Of a stretch of 14,410 nt of DNA, positions 6,512-13,783 are shown piece after piece. The stretch covers positions 1-14,410 of the forward strand of contig CAMDZY010000025.1 of NCBI GenBank assembly GCA_945910975.1, written 5' to 3'. The position numbers and the translations under genes are program-made. Under the pieces are notes generated by a model. The model saw only the letters and a list, made by a program, of their open reading frames with translations. It was not told the DNA's origin and did not search any database. Each line of letters begins with the position of its first letter. Position 1 is the stretch's first letter. Source of the stretch: an uncultured Clostridia bacterium (GTDB lineage Bacteria; Bacillota; Clostridia; Oscillospirales; Oscillospiraceae).

Positions 6512-7084
6512 ATGTTGGTTTTGGCATCCCAATCGCCGCGACGCAAGCAGCTGTTGGAAATGATGGGATTGGAATTTCAAACGATCGTCGCCGATGTGGA
6601 CGAGTCCATGGATTCGACGATCGATATTCAAGATGAAATTATGCGCATCAGCCGCAGCAAGGCGCTGACGGTGCAGGCAAAATGCACGCAGGAGGATATC
6701 ATTATTGCCGCCGACACAATGGTCTGCATCGACGGCAAACGCCTGGGCAAGCCGAAAAACGCCGAGGACGCCTTTGCAATGCTCCGGCAGTTATCGGGTC
6801 GGGAACACCATGTGATCTCCGGCTTGAGCGTGGTGCAGGGACAGCGGGTGGAATCGGCGGTGGAGATCACCGCGCTGCACTTCCGCCCTTTGTGCGATGC
6901 GGAGATCGCCGCCTATATCGCCACCGGCGAGCCGATGGACAAGGCCGGCGCATATGGCATTCAGGGGAAGGCTGCGATGTTTGCGCAAAAAATGTGCGGC
7001 GACTATTATAATGTAATGGGTCTTCCGGTTTGTCGGCTCACGGCCATGCTGCGAGGCTTTGGCGTGAAGCTGCTGGACTGCTGA
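6512..7084 (+). CDS. maf: Maf family nucleoside triphosphate pyrophosphatase
   Basis: This 190-residue protein has the usual Maf length. The substrate-binding loop S-Q-S-P-R-R-K is at residues 6-12, the catalytic region I-I-A-A-D-T at 64-69 (Asp68), and L-G-K-P at 78-81. The motif D-K-A-G-A-Y-G-I-Q-G is at 143-152, and Y-Y-N-V-M-G-L-P at 165-172. Maf enzymes hydrolyse nucleoside triphosphates to monophosphates and pyrophosphate. The Y-G-I-Q-G form resembles the YhdE (dTTP/UTP and modified-pyrimidine) branch more than YceF. The gene begins 1 nt after the U32 stop, with GGAG inside the end of that gene. In many Firmicutes maf sits just before mreB/mreC, and here it directly precedes mreC. Confidence 0.94.
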   Translation: MLVLASQSPRRKQLLEMMGLEFQTIVADVDESMDSTIDIQDEIMRISRSKALTVQAKCTQEDIIIAADTMVCIDGKRLGKPKNAEDAFAMLRQLSGREHHVISGLSVVQGQRVESAVEITALHFRPLCDAEIAAYIATGEPMDKAGAYGIQGKAAMFAQKMCGDYYNVMGLPVCRLTAMLRGFGVKLLDC

Positions 7085-7111
7085 GATAGCTTAGATTGGA
7101 GCGGTACTTCT

Positions 7112-7945
7112 TTGAAAAAATTATTTAACACCAGAGTCAAGGTCATTTTGGTGCTGGCGCTGGCACTGGCCATCATTACGGCGCTGGCTGCGGCGCTGCT
7201 TCCCGGCACAACACCGGGACAGACGGTCGTGCAGACACTGCTGGCACCTTTGCGCAGCGGGTTTCATTCCATGACTAGCCTTGCAGAGCGCTATTACAAC
7301 TATATTTTTAAATATGAATCCCTACAGGCGGAAAACGAAGAACTCACACGCAAGCTCAACGCCATGGAGGAGGACGTGCGCAGTGCCGATGCACTCCAGC
7401 GGGAAAACGAGCGGCTGCGCCAGCTGGTTGACCTGACGCAGGATCGCGAGGACTACCTGCGCGAAGATGCGTATATTGTGGCTTGGGATTCCTCCAACTA
7501 CAAAAGCGCCTTTACCATCAACAAGGGCAGCAGCTCCGGACTGGAGGAGGACATGGTGGCCATTACCGAATTTGGGCAGGTCGTTGGGCTGATCACCGAT
7601 GTCGGGCCAAACTGGGCAACCGTCACAACCGTGCTGGATTCATCCCTGCAAATTTCCGGTTCGGTCGCTTCCTCCGGCTATACGGGCATCGTGCAGGGCG
7701 CGTTTGCCACCGGCCAGGAGGGGAAAATGCGCATGAACTATCTGCCAACCGTGGCCGTCATCCGCAATAACGATCAGGTTGTGACGACCGGCTCCACCAT
7801 CTACCCCAAGGGGTTGATCATCGGCTATATTGAGGACGCGGATTTCGACAAAACCGGTGTTGCAAAATATGCGATCCTTACGCCTGCGGCCAATTTTGAC
7901 AACCTTTCGCAGGTTTTCATCATCACCAACTATACCGTCGAATGA
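7112..7945 (+). CDS. mreC: Rod shape-determining protein MreC
   Basis: This 277-residue protein has one N-terminal membrane segment (about residues 10-30), a coiled coil (about 64-108, rich in E-N-E and L-x-x-L heptads), and an extracellular beta domain (about 115-275). The beta domain includes T-I-N-K-G-S-S-S-G-L at 135-144, V-G-L-I-T-D-V-G at 158-165, G-I-V-Q-G at 192-196, Y-P-K-G-L-I-I-G at 231-238, and a final N-F-D-N-L-S-Q-V-F-I. The last two are hallmarks of MreC. MreC bridges MreB filaments to PBP2 outside the membrane and helps activate wall elongation. The start is TTG at 7112 with GGAG 10 nt upstream. MreD follows after 16 nt. No mreB lies in front, unlike the classical cluster. Confidence 0.95.
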   Translation: MKKLFNTRVKVILVLALALAIITALAAALLPGTTPGQTVVQTLLAPLRSGFHSMTSLAERYYNYIFKYESLQAENEELTRKLNAMEEDVRSADALQRENERLRQLVDLTQDREDYLREDAYIVAWDSSNYKSAFTINKGSSSGLEEDMVAITEFGQVVGLITDVGPNWATVTTVLDSSLQISGSVASSGYTGIVQGAFATGQEGKMRMNYLPTVAVIRNNDQVVTTGSTIYPKGLIIGYIEDADFDKTGVAKYAILTPAANFDNLSQVFIITNYTVE

Positions 7946-7961
7946 GCAGAAAGGAACGCCT

Positions 7962-8501
7962 ATGCTTGAAAAATTTCGTCTGACCCCTCGCCAATGGAAA
8001 AGCGTGGGCAAGTGGACGCTGTACGCGGCGCTGTTCCTTGTGGTGATGATGGTGCAAACCGTCTGTTTGGGGAACGTTCGCATCTTCGGCACCGGCTTGT
8101 CGCTGCTGCCGATCGTCTGCTGCTGCGTTTGCCTGAAGGAAGCGCCCGGCAACGGCGGTGTGTTCGTTTTGATCGCATCGCTGGTCTGGTGCCTGTCCGG
8201 CGCGGATTCCGGCAGCTTGGCAATTTTGCTGTGGACATCGCTCAGCGTCCTTGGCGCGATCGTGTGTCAGGCACTGCTGAACAACCGGTTTTTGTCCTGC
8301 GCGCTGTGCAGCTTTATCACGCTGCTGGTCAGCGAAACCGTCTGCTTCCTCAGCAAATTCTGGTTCGGCGGCGCGCAGGCCGATCAGTACCTGAAAAAGG
8401 TTCTGCCGGGCGTGCTGCTGTCCATGCTGTTTTACCCCATTTTGTATGGGATCACGCGCAGTATCTCCCGGATTGGAGGGAATTATGGAACGGAATCGTA
8501 A
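7962..8501 (+). CDS. mreD: Rod shape-determining protein MreD
   Basis: This 179-residue integral membrane protein has about five hydrophobic segments: 19-36, 46-60 with 66-80, 85-106, 111-131 and 147-166. It is unusually rich in cysteine in the second segment (I-V-C-C-C-V-C, 51-57). Sequence conservation is weak in MreD, so the call leans on length, topology and its position between mreC and the PBP2 gene. MreD is the membrane partner of MreC and PBP2 in the elongasome. The ATG at 7962 has AAAGGAA upstream; a longer in-frame extension would run back through mreC. Its last 17 nt overlap the start of the PBP gene. Confidence 0.87.
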   Translation: MLEKFRLTPRQWKSVGKWTLYAALFLVVMMVQTVCLGNVRIFGTGLSLLPIVCCCVCLKEAPGNGGVFVLIASLVWCLSGADSGSLAILLWTSLSVLGAIVCQALLNNRFLSCALCSFITLLVSETVCFLSKFWFGGAQADQYLKKVLPGVLLSMLFYPILYGITRSISRIGGNYGTES

Positions 8502-10578
8502 CACCCGCGTGGGTGTTGTGCTTGTGTTGACGCTGGCAATTATCGGATTTTTTATGATCCGCCTGTATGACATTCAGGTCGTCAACCGAAAAAAAGACGC
8601 AGGCAGCGCCGACACCTATACCTATACCACACGCGTCACCGCTGCGCGCGGGGAAATTCTTGACCGCAACGGCAAGGTGCTGGTCACCAACCGCGCCAGT
8701 TATAATTTGATCATCATCAGCTCCGTACTGTTCAGCAGCGATTCTCCCAACGAAAGTCTGCGACAGCTGGTCAATATCTGTGCGGAAAATGGCTATGAAA
8801 TTGCCGACCATCTGCCGGTGACGCAGGAAAAACCGTATGAATTTACCCTTGACGAGTATTCCACCGACTGGCGCGGCTATTATCGCGATTTTCTCAATGA
8901 CTGCGGCTGGGATCCGGATATTTCCGCTGCCCAGCTGATGAAGCTGCTGCGGGAAAAATATAATCTTCCGGACGACTGGTCAGAGCGTGAACTCCGCGCG
9001 GTCAGTGCGCTGCGATATGAATTATCCTTGCGCTACTGCACAACGCTTCCCACCTATACCCTGATGGAGGACGTGGACTCCGATGCGCTGTCGGCCATTA
9101 TGGATCTGCGCATTCCCGGCTTGAACGTGGAATCGTCCACCGTGCGCGAATATGCCACGCCGTATGCCGCCCATGTTTTAGGCAGCGTTGGAAAAATGGA
9201 CAGCACCGAGTGGAAAACCTACTCCGAGTTGGACTACCCCATGGACGCCTATGTTGGCAAGGACGGGCTGGAGCGTGCATTTGAAACCGATCTGCACGGA
9301 ACGGACGGCACCAAGACAACCGTCATCACTTCCGACGGCACGACCGTCAGCGAGTATTATTCCACAGAGCCGGTCGCAGGCAATAACATTGAAACCACCA
9401 TCGACATTGACCTGCAAATCGCCGCAGAACAGGCACTGGAACGCACCATTCTGGATCTGCGCGAAAACGGTGTGGGCATCAATGCCTACGGCAAGGACGC
9501 CGAGGGCGGCGCAGTGGTCGCCATGGATGTCAACACCGGCGAAATTCTCGCCTGCGCCAGCTACCCATCTTACGACCTCGCCACCTACAACCAAAACTAC
9601 AACAAGCTGAATGCGGACAAGCTCTCTCCGCTGCTCAACCGCGCCATGAACGCCATCTATAACCCCGGTTCTACCTTTAAAATGGTCACAACCATCGCCG
9701 CCATCAATAACGATGTGGTCGGCCGTTACTTTGGCATCGAGGACGAGGGCGTCTATGAGTATTATAAAGAGCAAAACTTTACGCCTTACTGCTATTATTA
9801 CACCAGCTATCATCAGACCCACGGTGTGGTGAATGCGATGCAGGCATTGGCCGTATCGTGCAACTACTATTTTTATGAGGTCGGCCGCCTGATTTCCAGC
9901 ACGGTCGGCTGGGATGCGCTGGACAAGGTGTCGAAAGACCTCGGCCTGGGCGAAGCAACCGGCGTGGAGCTGCCGGAAGACACCGGTCACCGCGCCAATG
10001 CCGAAACCAAGAAAAAACTGTACGGCGAGAACGAACAGGGCTGGTATGGCGCCGACGTGCTGATGGCATCCATCGGACAGTCGGAAAATAAATTTACCCC
10101 CTTACAGCTTTGTTGTTACACCTCCGCGCTCGCCAATGGCGGAACGCGTTATAAAGCGACCTTCCTCAGCCGCGTGGTTTCCGGTGATTACCAAAAGCTG
10201 GTGCGCGAAAATGTTCCCGAGGTGCGCAGCACCTGCTATATGTCCGAGGAATCGTATGCCGCTGTCCATGAGGGGATGCGCATGACCGTTACCGCCGACA
10301 ACGGCACCGCCCACAGCGTGTTCGGCGACTATCCGATTGCCGTCAGCGCCAAAACCGGCACCGTGCAGACAGACCTGAGTATCGCCGGTATCCGTTCGGA
10401 CAGCGCGTCTTTCGTCTGCTATGCGCCGTCGGACAATCCGCAGATCGCCGTCACGGTCTACGTGGAAAACGGCGCACAGGGCGGTAACCTCGGCAACATC
10501 GCCAAGGCGATTTTCGACGTCTATTTTGCCGACCAAAATAACACTGAACGCTACCCGGTGGAAAATTCGCTGGGTTGA
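8485..10578 (+). CDS. mrdA: Penicillin-binding protein 2 (class B, elongasome transpeptidase)
   Basis: This 697-residue class B PBP has a short cytoplasmic tail, one membrane anchor (about residues 8-28) and a pedestal domain that starts with R-G-E-I-L-D-R-N-G at 55-63. The transpeptidase domain carries all three active-site motifs: S-T-F-K (Ser396, Lys399), S-C-N (458-460) and K-T-G (623-625). It crosslinks stem peptides of peptidoglycan and is the target of beta-lactams. Position after mreC and mreD points to the PBP2/MrdA role in side-wall elongation rather than the FtsI/SpoVD role. The length is typical for Firmicute homologues. ATG 8485 is chosen because GGAGGG lies just upstream; it overlaps mreD by 17 nt, indicating coupling. 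RodA, the partner glycosyltransferase, is not in the window. Confidence 0.94.
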   Translation: MERNRNTRVGVVLVLTLAIIGFFMIRLYDIQVVNRKKDAGSADTYTYTTRVTAARGEILDRNGKVLVTNRASYNLIIISSVLFSSDSPNESLRQLVNICAENGYEIADHLPVTQEKPYEFTLDEYSTDWRGYYRDFLNDCGWDPDISAAQLMKLLREKYNLPDDWSERELRAVSALRYELSLRYCTTLPTYTLMEDVDSDALSAIMDLRIPGLNVESSTVREYATPYAAHVLGSVGKMDSTEWKTYSELDYPMDAYVGKDGLERAFETDLHGTDGTKTTVITSDGTTVSEYYSTEPVAGNNIETTIDIDLQIAAEQALERTILDLRENGVGINAYGKDAEGGAVVAMDVNTGEILACASYPSYDLATYNQNYNKLNADKLSPLLNRAMNAIYNPGSTFKMVTTIAAINNDVVGRYFGIEDEGVYEYYKEQNFTPYCYYYTSYHQTHGVVNAMQALAVSCNYYFYEVGRLISSTVGWDALDKVSKDLGLGEATGVELPEDTGHRANAETKKKLYGENEQGWYGADVLMASIGQSENKFTPLQLCCYTSALANGGTRYKATFLSRVVSGDYQKLVRENVPEVRSTCYMSEESYAAVHEGMRMTVTADNGTAHSVFGDYPIAVSAKTGTVQTDLSIAGIRSDSASFVCYAPSDNPQIAVTVYVENGAQGGNLGNIAKAIFDVYFADQNNTERYPVENSLG

Positions 10579-10606
10579 CGGACACACGGGACAGGAGGGA
10601 TGGCTT

Positions 10607-11617
10607 ATGCCCGGAATCAAATATATCGCCCGCATTTTGAGTGGCGTGCGTTTTGAAAAACTCAACAAAATGCTCACGGTAGTAAAGGAGAAAAGCGGAC
10701 ACGGCAAGGTGCGCACCTTCTGTGACATTGCGTGGTGTGCCGTCCGCTACGGCGCCGGGTATTACGACTATGTAATGTTCGGCTTCTACGCCATGAACGG
10801 GAAGCAACGCGATACCCATCTGACCCGCGTGCGGAACAAAAAGGTCTGCGAGTGCATGAACGAGCCGGGTTTCGGTGAAATTTTTGACAACAAGCTCGTT
10901 TTTGCCGAGCACTTCTCCGACTTTTTTCAGCGCAAAATTCTCAATGCCGAAACGGCAGATGAAGCGGCTATGGCTGATTTTCTGTCCGGTCTTGACGCGT
11001 TTTTGGCCAAACCGATTCGCGGCACCTGCGGCAACGGCATTGAAAAGCTGAACGCGGCAGACTTCTCCTCGCCGGCGGCAGCGCTGGACTATGTGCGCCA
11101 GCGGCAGCTTTTTATGCTGGAGGAGCCATTGCGGCAGCACGAACAACTCGCGCGGCTGCATCCGTCCTCGGTCAATACGTTCCGCATTGTAACCGACCGG
11201 GTGGGGGATACCGTTCACATCGCCTATGTGGTCATCAAAATCGGAACCGGTACCGGATTTTGTGACAACTCCGGGCAAGGCGGCGTGATTTGCCGGGTCG
11301 ATCCGGAAAAGGGCTGCATTTGTTCGGTCGCAACCGATGATTATTTCCACGTTTACACCCACCACCCTGATACCAACATCCGCTTTGAGGGCTACGCCCT
11401 GCCAATGGTGGACGAGGCCATCGCGCTGGTGCGGCGGGCGGCGCTTGTGGTGCCGCAGATTCGGCACGTGGGCTGGGATGTGGCGATCACGCCGACCGGC
11501 CCTGTGCTGATCGAGGGTAACGACTATCCCGGCACCGACTTGTGCCAGCTTGCGCCGCATTACCCTGAAAAATGTGGACTTTGGCCATATTACAAAGAAA
11601 TTTTGCACATGAAATAA
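10607..11617 (+). CDS. Sugar-transfer-type ATP-grasp protein of unknown substrate
   Basis: This 336-residue protein resembles the ATP-grasp group annotated as sugar-transfer associated. A basic, aromatic N-terminal part (about 35-80, with Y-G-A-G-Y-Y-D-Y and R-x3-H-L) precedes the ATP-grasp core. F-L-A-K-P-I-R-G-T-C-G-N-G-I at 132-145 supplies the nucleotide lysine and glycine loop. L-E-E-P at 171-174 lies at the hinge, and H-P-S-S-V-N-T-F-R-I at 185-194 is typical of this group. V-G-W-D-V at 288-292 and L-I-E-G-N at 301-305 give the metal ligands Asp291, Glu303 and Asn305. Such enzymes join a carboxylate to an amine through an acyl phosphate. The start ATG follows AGGAGGG and lies 28 nt after the PBP gene, so it is probably the last gene of the wall-synthesis operon. 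No signal peptide is seen, so it should act in the cytoplasm. The substrate is not known. Confidence 0.82.
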   Translation: MPGIKYIARILSGVRFEKLNKMLTVVKEKSGHGKVRTFCDIAWCAVRYGAGYYDYVMFGFYAMNGKQRDTHLTRVRNKKVCECMNEPGFGEIFDNKLVFAEHFSDFFQRKILNAETADEAAMADFLSGLDAFLAKPIRGTCGNGIEKLNAADFSSPAAALDYVRQRQLFMLEEPLRQHEQLARLHPSSVNTFRIVTDRVGDTVHIAYVVIKIGTGTGFCDNSGQGGVICRVDPEKGCICSVATDDYFHVYTHHPDTNIRFEGYALPMVDEAIALVRRAALVVPQIRHVGWDVAITPTGPVLIEGNDYPGTDLCQLAPHYPEKCGLWPYYKEILHMK

Positions 11618-11625
11618 TACGAAAA

Positions 11626-11667
11626 GCCGCGCCCGTCAAGGAAAAACACTTGACAGACGCGGCATTT
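11626..11667 (+). terminator. Imperfect hairpin terminator after the ATP-grasp gene
   Basis: A 15-nt left arm (11626-11640) pairs with a right arm (11649-11663) with two C-A mismatches around an 8-nt loop; ATTTT follows. It begins 9 nt after the stop codon. The T-tract is short, so termination may be partial. The right arm contains the -35 box of the next promoter. AAAA before the stem can act as a T-tract for the opposite strand, so the hairpin could also work there. Confidence 0.65.
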
Positions 11668-11678
11668 TATGATAGAAT
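11650..11678 (+). promoter_or_regulatory. Sigma-A promoter of ylxM-ffh, -35 inside upstream terminator
   Basis: A perfect TTGACA (11650-11655), a 17-nt spacer and TAGAAT (11673-11678) preceded by TGA (extended -10 form TGnTAGAAT) make a strong promoter. The -35 box lies in the descending arm of the terminator hairpin of the ATP-grasp gene. The ylxM start is 46 nt after the -10 box. Confidence 0.87.
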
Positions 11679-11686
11679 AAACAAGC

Positions 11687-11708
11687 TGTCAAGGTTTTTA
11701 CCTTGTCA
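11687..11708 (+). promoter_or_regulatory. Leader hairpin upstream of ylxM
   Basis: TGTCAAGG and CCTTGTCA form an 8-bp stem with one mismatch around a TTTTTA loop. It sits 2 nt before the GGAGGAGG ribosome site of ylxM and would be at or near the 5' end of the transcript. CTGTCAAG in its left arm (11686-11693) is also fully complementary to CTTGACAG in the terminator's right arm. Read-through RNA could thus fold in an alternative way. A regulatory role is inference. Confidence 0.5.
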
Positions 11709-11724
11709 CAGGAGGAGGCACAGG

Positions 11725-12075
11725 ATGCTGTCGGACACCTTGGAAATGTCGCTTCTCTTTGATTTTTACGGCGATTTGCTGGCGAACAAGCAGAAAAGCT
11801 GCTTCGACCTTTACTACAATCAGGATCTTTCCTTAGCAGAAATCGCACAAAGCGAGGGCATCTCCCGGCAAGGCGTCCACGACGCGATCGCCCGTGCAGA
11901 AAGGGCACTGCGCGGCTTTGAGCAGGTGCTGGGCTGCGTAGAGCGTGCGCAGCAGCTGCGGCAGGAGCTGGCGGAAATTACAGCCGCCGCGCAAACGCTA
12001 CGCGCCTGTGCCGATCCCACGGTTCAGCAGGCTGCCGAAAAAATTTTGGCCGCTGCCAACAAACTAAAGGAGTAA
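11725..12075 (+). CDS. ylxM: YlxM/p13 family SRP-associated HTH protein
   Basis: This 116-residue protein has the YlxM pattern: an N-terminal L-F-D-F-Y-G-D-L-L at residues 11-19, then K-Q-K-S-C-F-D-L-Y-Y-N-Q-D-L-S-L-A-E-I-A at 22-41. A sigma-factor-like helix-turn-helix follows, S-R-Q-G-V-H-D-A-I-A-R-A-E at 47-59, and then a helical, glutamine-rich tail. YlxM is regularly placed immediately before ffh in Firmicutes and has been linked to SRP function; it may bind RNA or the SRP GTPases. ATG 11725 is chosen for the GGAGGAGG site 6 nt upstream. The gap to ffh is 4 nt, so the two are cotranscribed and probably translationally coupled. Confidence 0.92.
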   Translation: MLSDTLEMSLLFDFYGDLLANKQKSCFDLYYNQDLSLAEIAQSEGISRQGVHDAIARAERALRGFEQVLGCVERAQQLRQELAEITAAAQTLRACADPTVQQAAEKILAAANKLKE

Positions 12076-12079
12076 CGCA

Positions 12080-13450
12080 ATGGCATTTGAAGGCTTAACT
12101 GAAAAACTTTCGGCTGCGTTTAAGCGGCTCCGGGGCAAGGGGCGGCTGAGCGAATCCGATGTAAAAGAAGCAATGCGCGAGATCCGTCTGGCTCTGCTGG
12201 AAGCGGATGTCAGTTATAAGGTCGTCAAGGATTTCATCAAAACCGTCACCGAACGGTGCGTCGGCAGCGATGTTCTCGAAAGCCTGACGCCCGCGCAGAC
12301 CATCGTCAAAATCGTGGACGAGGAGCTTACGCGCCTGATGGGTTCGGAAAACCAGCGCATCACCATCTCCCCCAAGGGGCCGACTGTGGTTATGTTGGTT
12401 GGCCTGCAAGGCGCCGGCAAAACGACCAACGGTGCAAAGCTGGCAGGTCTGTTCAAAAAACAGGGCAAGCGCCCGTTGCTGGTGGCTTGTGACATTTATC
12501 GCCCCGCTGCAATCAAGCAGTTGGAGGTCGTGGGCGCACAGTTGGATATCCCGGTGTTCCAGATGGGGCAGACCAACCCCGTGGACATCGCCAAGGCCGC
12601 CATTCGCCACGCCACACAGCACGGCAACGACTTCGTCTTTCTCGACACCGCCGGCCGTCTGCACGTGGACGAAACACTGATGAACGAGTTGAAGTCCATC
12701 AAGGCTACGGTGCAGCCCGATGAAATTATGCTTGTGGTCGACGCCATGACCGGTCAGGACGCGGTCAACGCCGCACAGACCTTTAACGAGTGGCTGGAAA
12801 TTGACGGCGTGATGCTGACCAAGCTCGATGGCGATGCACGCGGCGGCGCAGCACTTTCCGTCCGCGCTGTCACCGGCAAGCCCATTAAATTCATCGGCAC
12901 CGGCGAAAAGCTCGACCAGATCGAGCCGTTCCACCCCGCGCGGATGGCTTCGCGTATTCTGGGCATGGGTGACGTACTCTCGCTGATCGAAAAGGCCGAG
13001 GCCGCACTCGACCAGAAAAAAGCCGCCGAGCTGGAACAACGGTTGCGCGCCAATAAATTTACGCTGGCTGATTTCTATGACCAGCTGGTGCAAATCAAGG
13101 GCATGGGCAATATGCAGGATCTGCTCGGCATGGTTCCCGGCATGGGCAGCTTAAAGAACGTCCAGGTGGACGAAAAAGCGCTCGACCGCGTACAGGCAAT
13201 CATCCAGTCCATGACGCCTTATGAGCGTGAAAATCCCAGCTGCCTGAACCACAGCCGCAAGCGCCGCATTGCCGCCGGCTGCGGCCGCAAGGTGGAGGAT
13301 ATCAACAAGCTGCTCAAACAGTTTGACACCATGCAGCAGATGGTCAAGCAGTTCTCCGGCCCCGGCGCATCGAAAAAGCTCAAGCGGATGCAAAAGCGCG
13401 GTGGAATCCCCGGTATGGGCGGCGGCATGGGCGGCTTCCCCGGCATGTGA
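12080..13450 (+). CDS. ffh: Signal recognition particle GTPase Ffh
   Basis: This 456-residue protein has the full NG-M architecture. The N domain covers about residues 1-95. The G domain shows G1 G-L-Q-G-A-G-K-T-T at 108-116, D-I-Y-R-P-A-A at 138-144, G3 D-T-A-G-R at 189-193, G4 T-K-L-D-G-D-A-R-G-G at 247-256, and G-T-G-E-K at 273-277. The methionine-rich M domain (about 325-456) includes M-V-P-G-M-G at 351-356, and its SRP-RNA-binding motif runs from S-R-K-R-R-I-A-A-G-C-G at 392-402. The tail is Gly/Met-rich. Ffh binds signal sequences emerging from ribosomes and, with 4.5S/scRNA and FtsY, targets them to the membrane. The ATG follows AAAGGAG that overlaps the ylxM end. The SRP RNA and ftsY are not in the window. 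Confidence 0.97.
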   Translation: MAFEGLTEKLSAAFKRLRGKGRLSESDVKEAMREIRLALLEADVSYKVVKDFIKTVTERCVGSDVLESLTPAQTIVKIVDEELTRLMGSENQRITISPKGPTVVMLVGLQGAGKTTNGAKLAGLFKKQGKRPLLVACDIYRPAAIKQLEVVGAQLDIPVFQMGQTNPVDIAKAAIRHATQHGNDFVFLDTAGRLHVDETLMNELKSIKATVQPDEIMLVVDAMTGQDAVNAAQTFNEWLEIDGVMLTKLDGDARGGAALSVRAVTGKPIKFIGTGEKLDQIEPFHPARMASRILGMGDVLSLIEKAEAALDQKKAAELEQRLRANKFTLADFYDQLVQIKGMGNMQDLLGMVPGMGSLKNVQVDEKALDRVQAIIQSMTPYERENPSCLNHSRKRRIAAGCGRKVEDINKLLKQFDTMQQMVKQFSGPGASKKLKRMQKRGGIPGMGGGMGGFPGM

Positions 13451-13470
13451 TCGCTCAAATCAATTGGTTA

Positions 13471-13492
13471 GGAAACAGGCACGGCTTGTTCC
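13471..13492 (+). promoter_or_regulatory. Weak hairpin between ffh and rpsP
   Basis: GGAAACAGGC and GCTTGTTCC pair over 9 bp with one bulged A and one G-T wobble, around a 3-nt loop. An AT-rich stretch follows but no clean T-tract. It could act as a processing site, partial terminator or S16 leader element. No promoter of good quality is visible in the 75-nt gap, so rpsP is probably transcribed with ffh. Confidence 0.35.
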
Positions 13493-13512
13493 AATATATT
13501 TATTAAAAATTT

Positions 13513-13519
13513 GGAGGTG
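13513..13519 (+). promoter_or_regulatory. Shine-Dalgarno deciding the TTG start of rpsP
   Basis: GGAGGTG lies 6 nt before TTG at 13526. The in-frame TTG at 13511 overlaps this site and is therefore unlikely to be used. Confidence 0.85.
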
Positions 13520-13525
13520 AACCCC

Positions 13526-13765
13526 TTGGTTAAAATCAGACTGAGAAGAATGGGTGCAAAGAAGGCTCCTTTCTATCGTATCGTAGTTGCAGATTCTCGC
13601 TTTCCTCGCGACGGTCGTTGCATTGAGGAAATCGGCACCTACAATCCCCTGAGCAACCCCGCTGCCATTCAGGTGGACGCCGAAAAGGCAAAGCAGTGGA
13701 TTAAAAACGGCGCACAGCCTACGGATACCGTTAGAGCGCTGCTGAAAAAAGCGAACGTTCTGTAA
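13526..13765 (+). CDS. rpsP: Small ribosomal subunit protein bS16
   Basis: This 79-residue protein matches S16 along its length: M-V-K-I-R-L-R-R-M-G at the start, A-P-F-Y-R-I-V-V-A-D-S-R at residues 14-25, P-R-D-G-R at 27-31, and I-G-T-Y-N-P at 36-41. The C-terminal half has the usual W-I-K-N-G-A-Q-P-T-D-T-V at 58-69. S16 binds 16S rRNA early in assembly of the 30S subunit. The start is TTG, set by a strong GGAGGTG site; starting there gives the conserved N-terminus exactly. It lies between ffh and khpA, a standard Firmicute order. Confidence 0.97.
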   Translation: MVKIRLRRMGAKKAPFYRIVVADSRFPRDGRCIEEIGTYNPLSNPAAIQVDAEKAKQWIKNGAQPTDTVRALLKKANVL

Positions 13766-13783
13766 GCATAAAGGAGATTTACA

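Noticed and set aside
9178..9990. A 270-codon open frame antisense to the PBP2 gene
   Set aside because: The sense frame carries the SxxK, SxN and surrounding conserved residues; the antisense string has no recognisable domain.
10451..11608. A 385-codon open frame antisense to the ATP-grasp gene
   Set aside because: It runs across the PBP2 end and the ATP-grasp gene, has no family resemblance, and reflects the G+C-rich third positions of the sense genes.
12095..13093. A 332-codon open frame antisense to ffh
   Set aside because: It mirrors the conserved Ffh reading frame and has His/Gln-rich composition typical of shadow frames.
13274..13285. Gly-Cys-Gly in the Ffh M domain as a possible unusual change of the RNA-binding motif
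   Set aside because: The same R-R-I-A-A-G-C-G form occurs in E. coli Ffh, so it is a normal variant.
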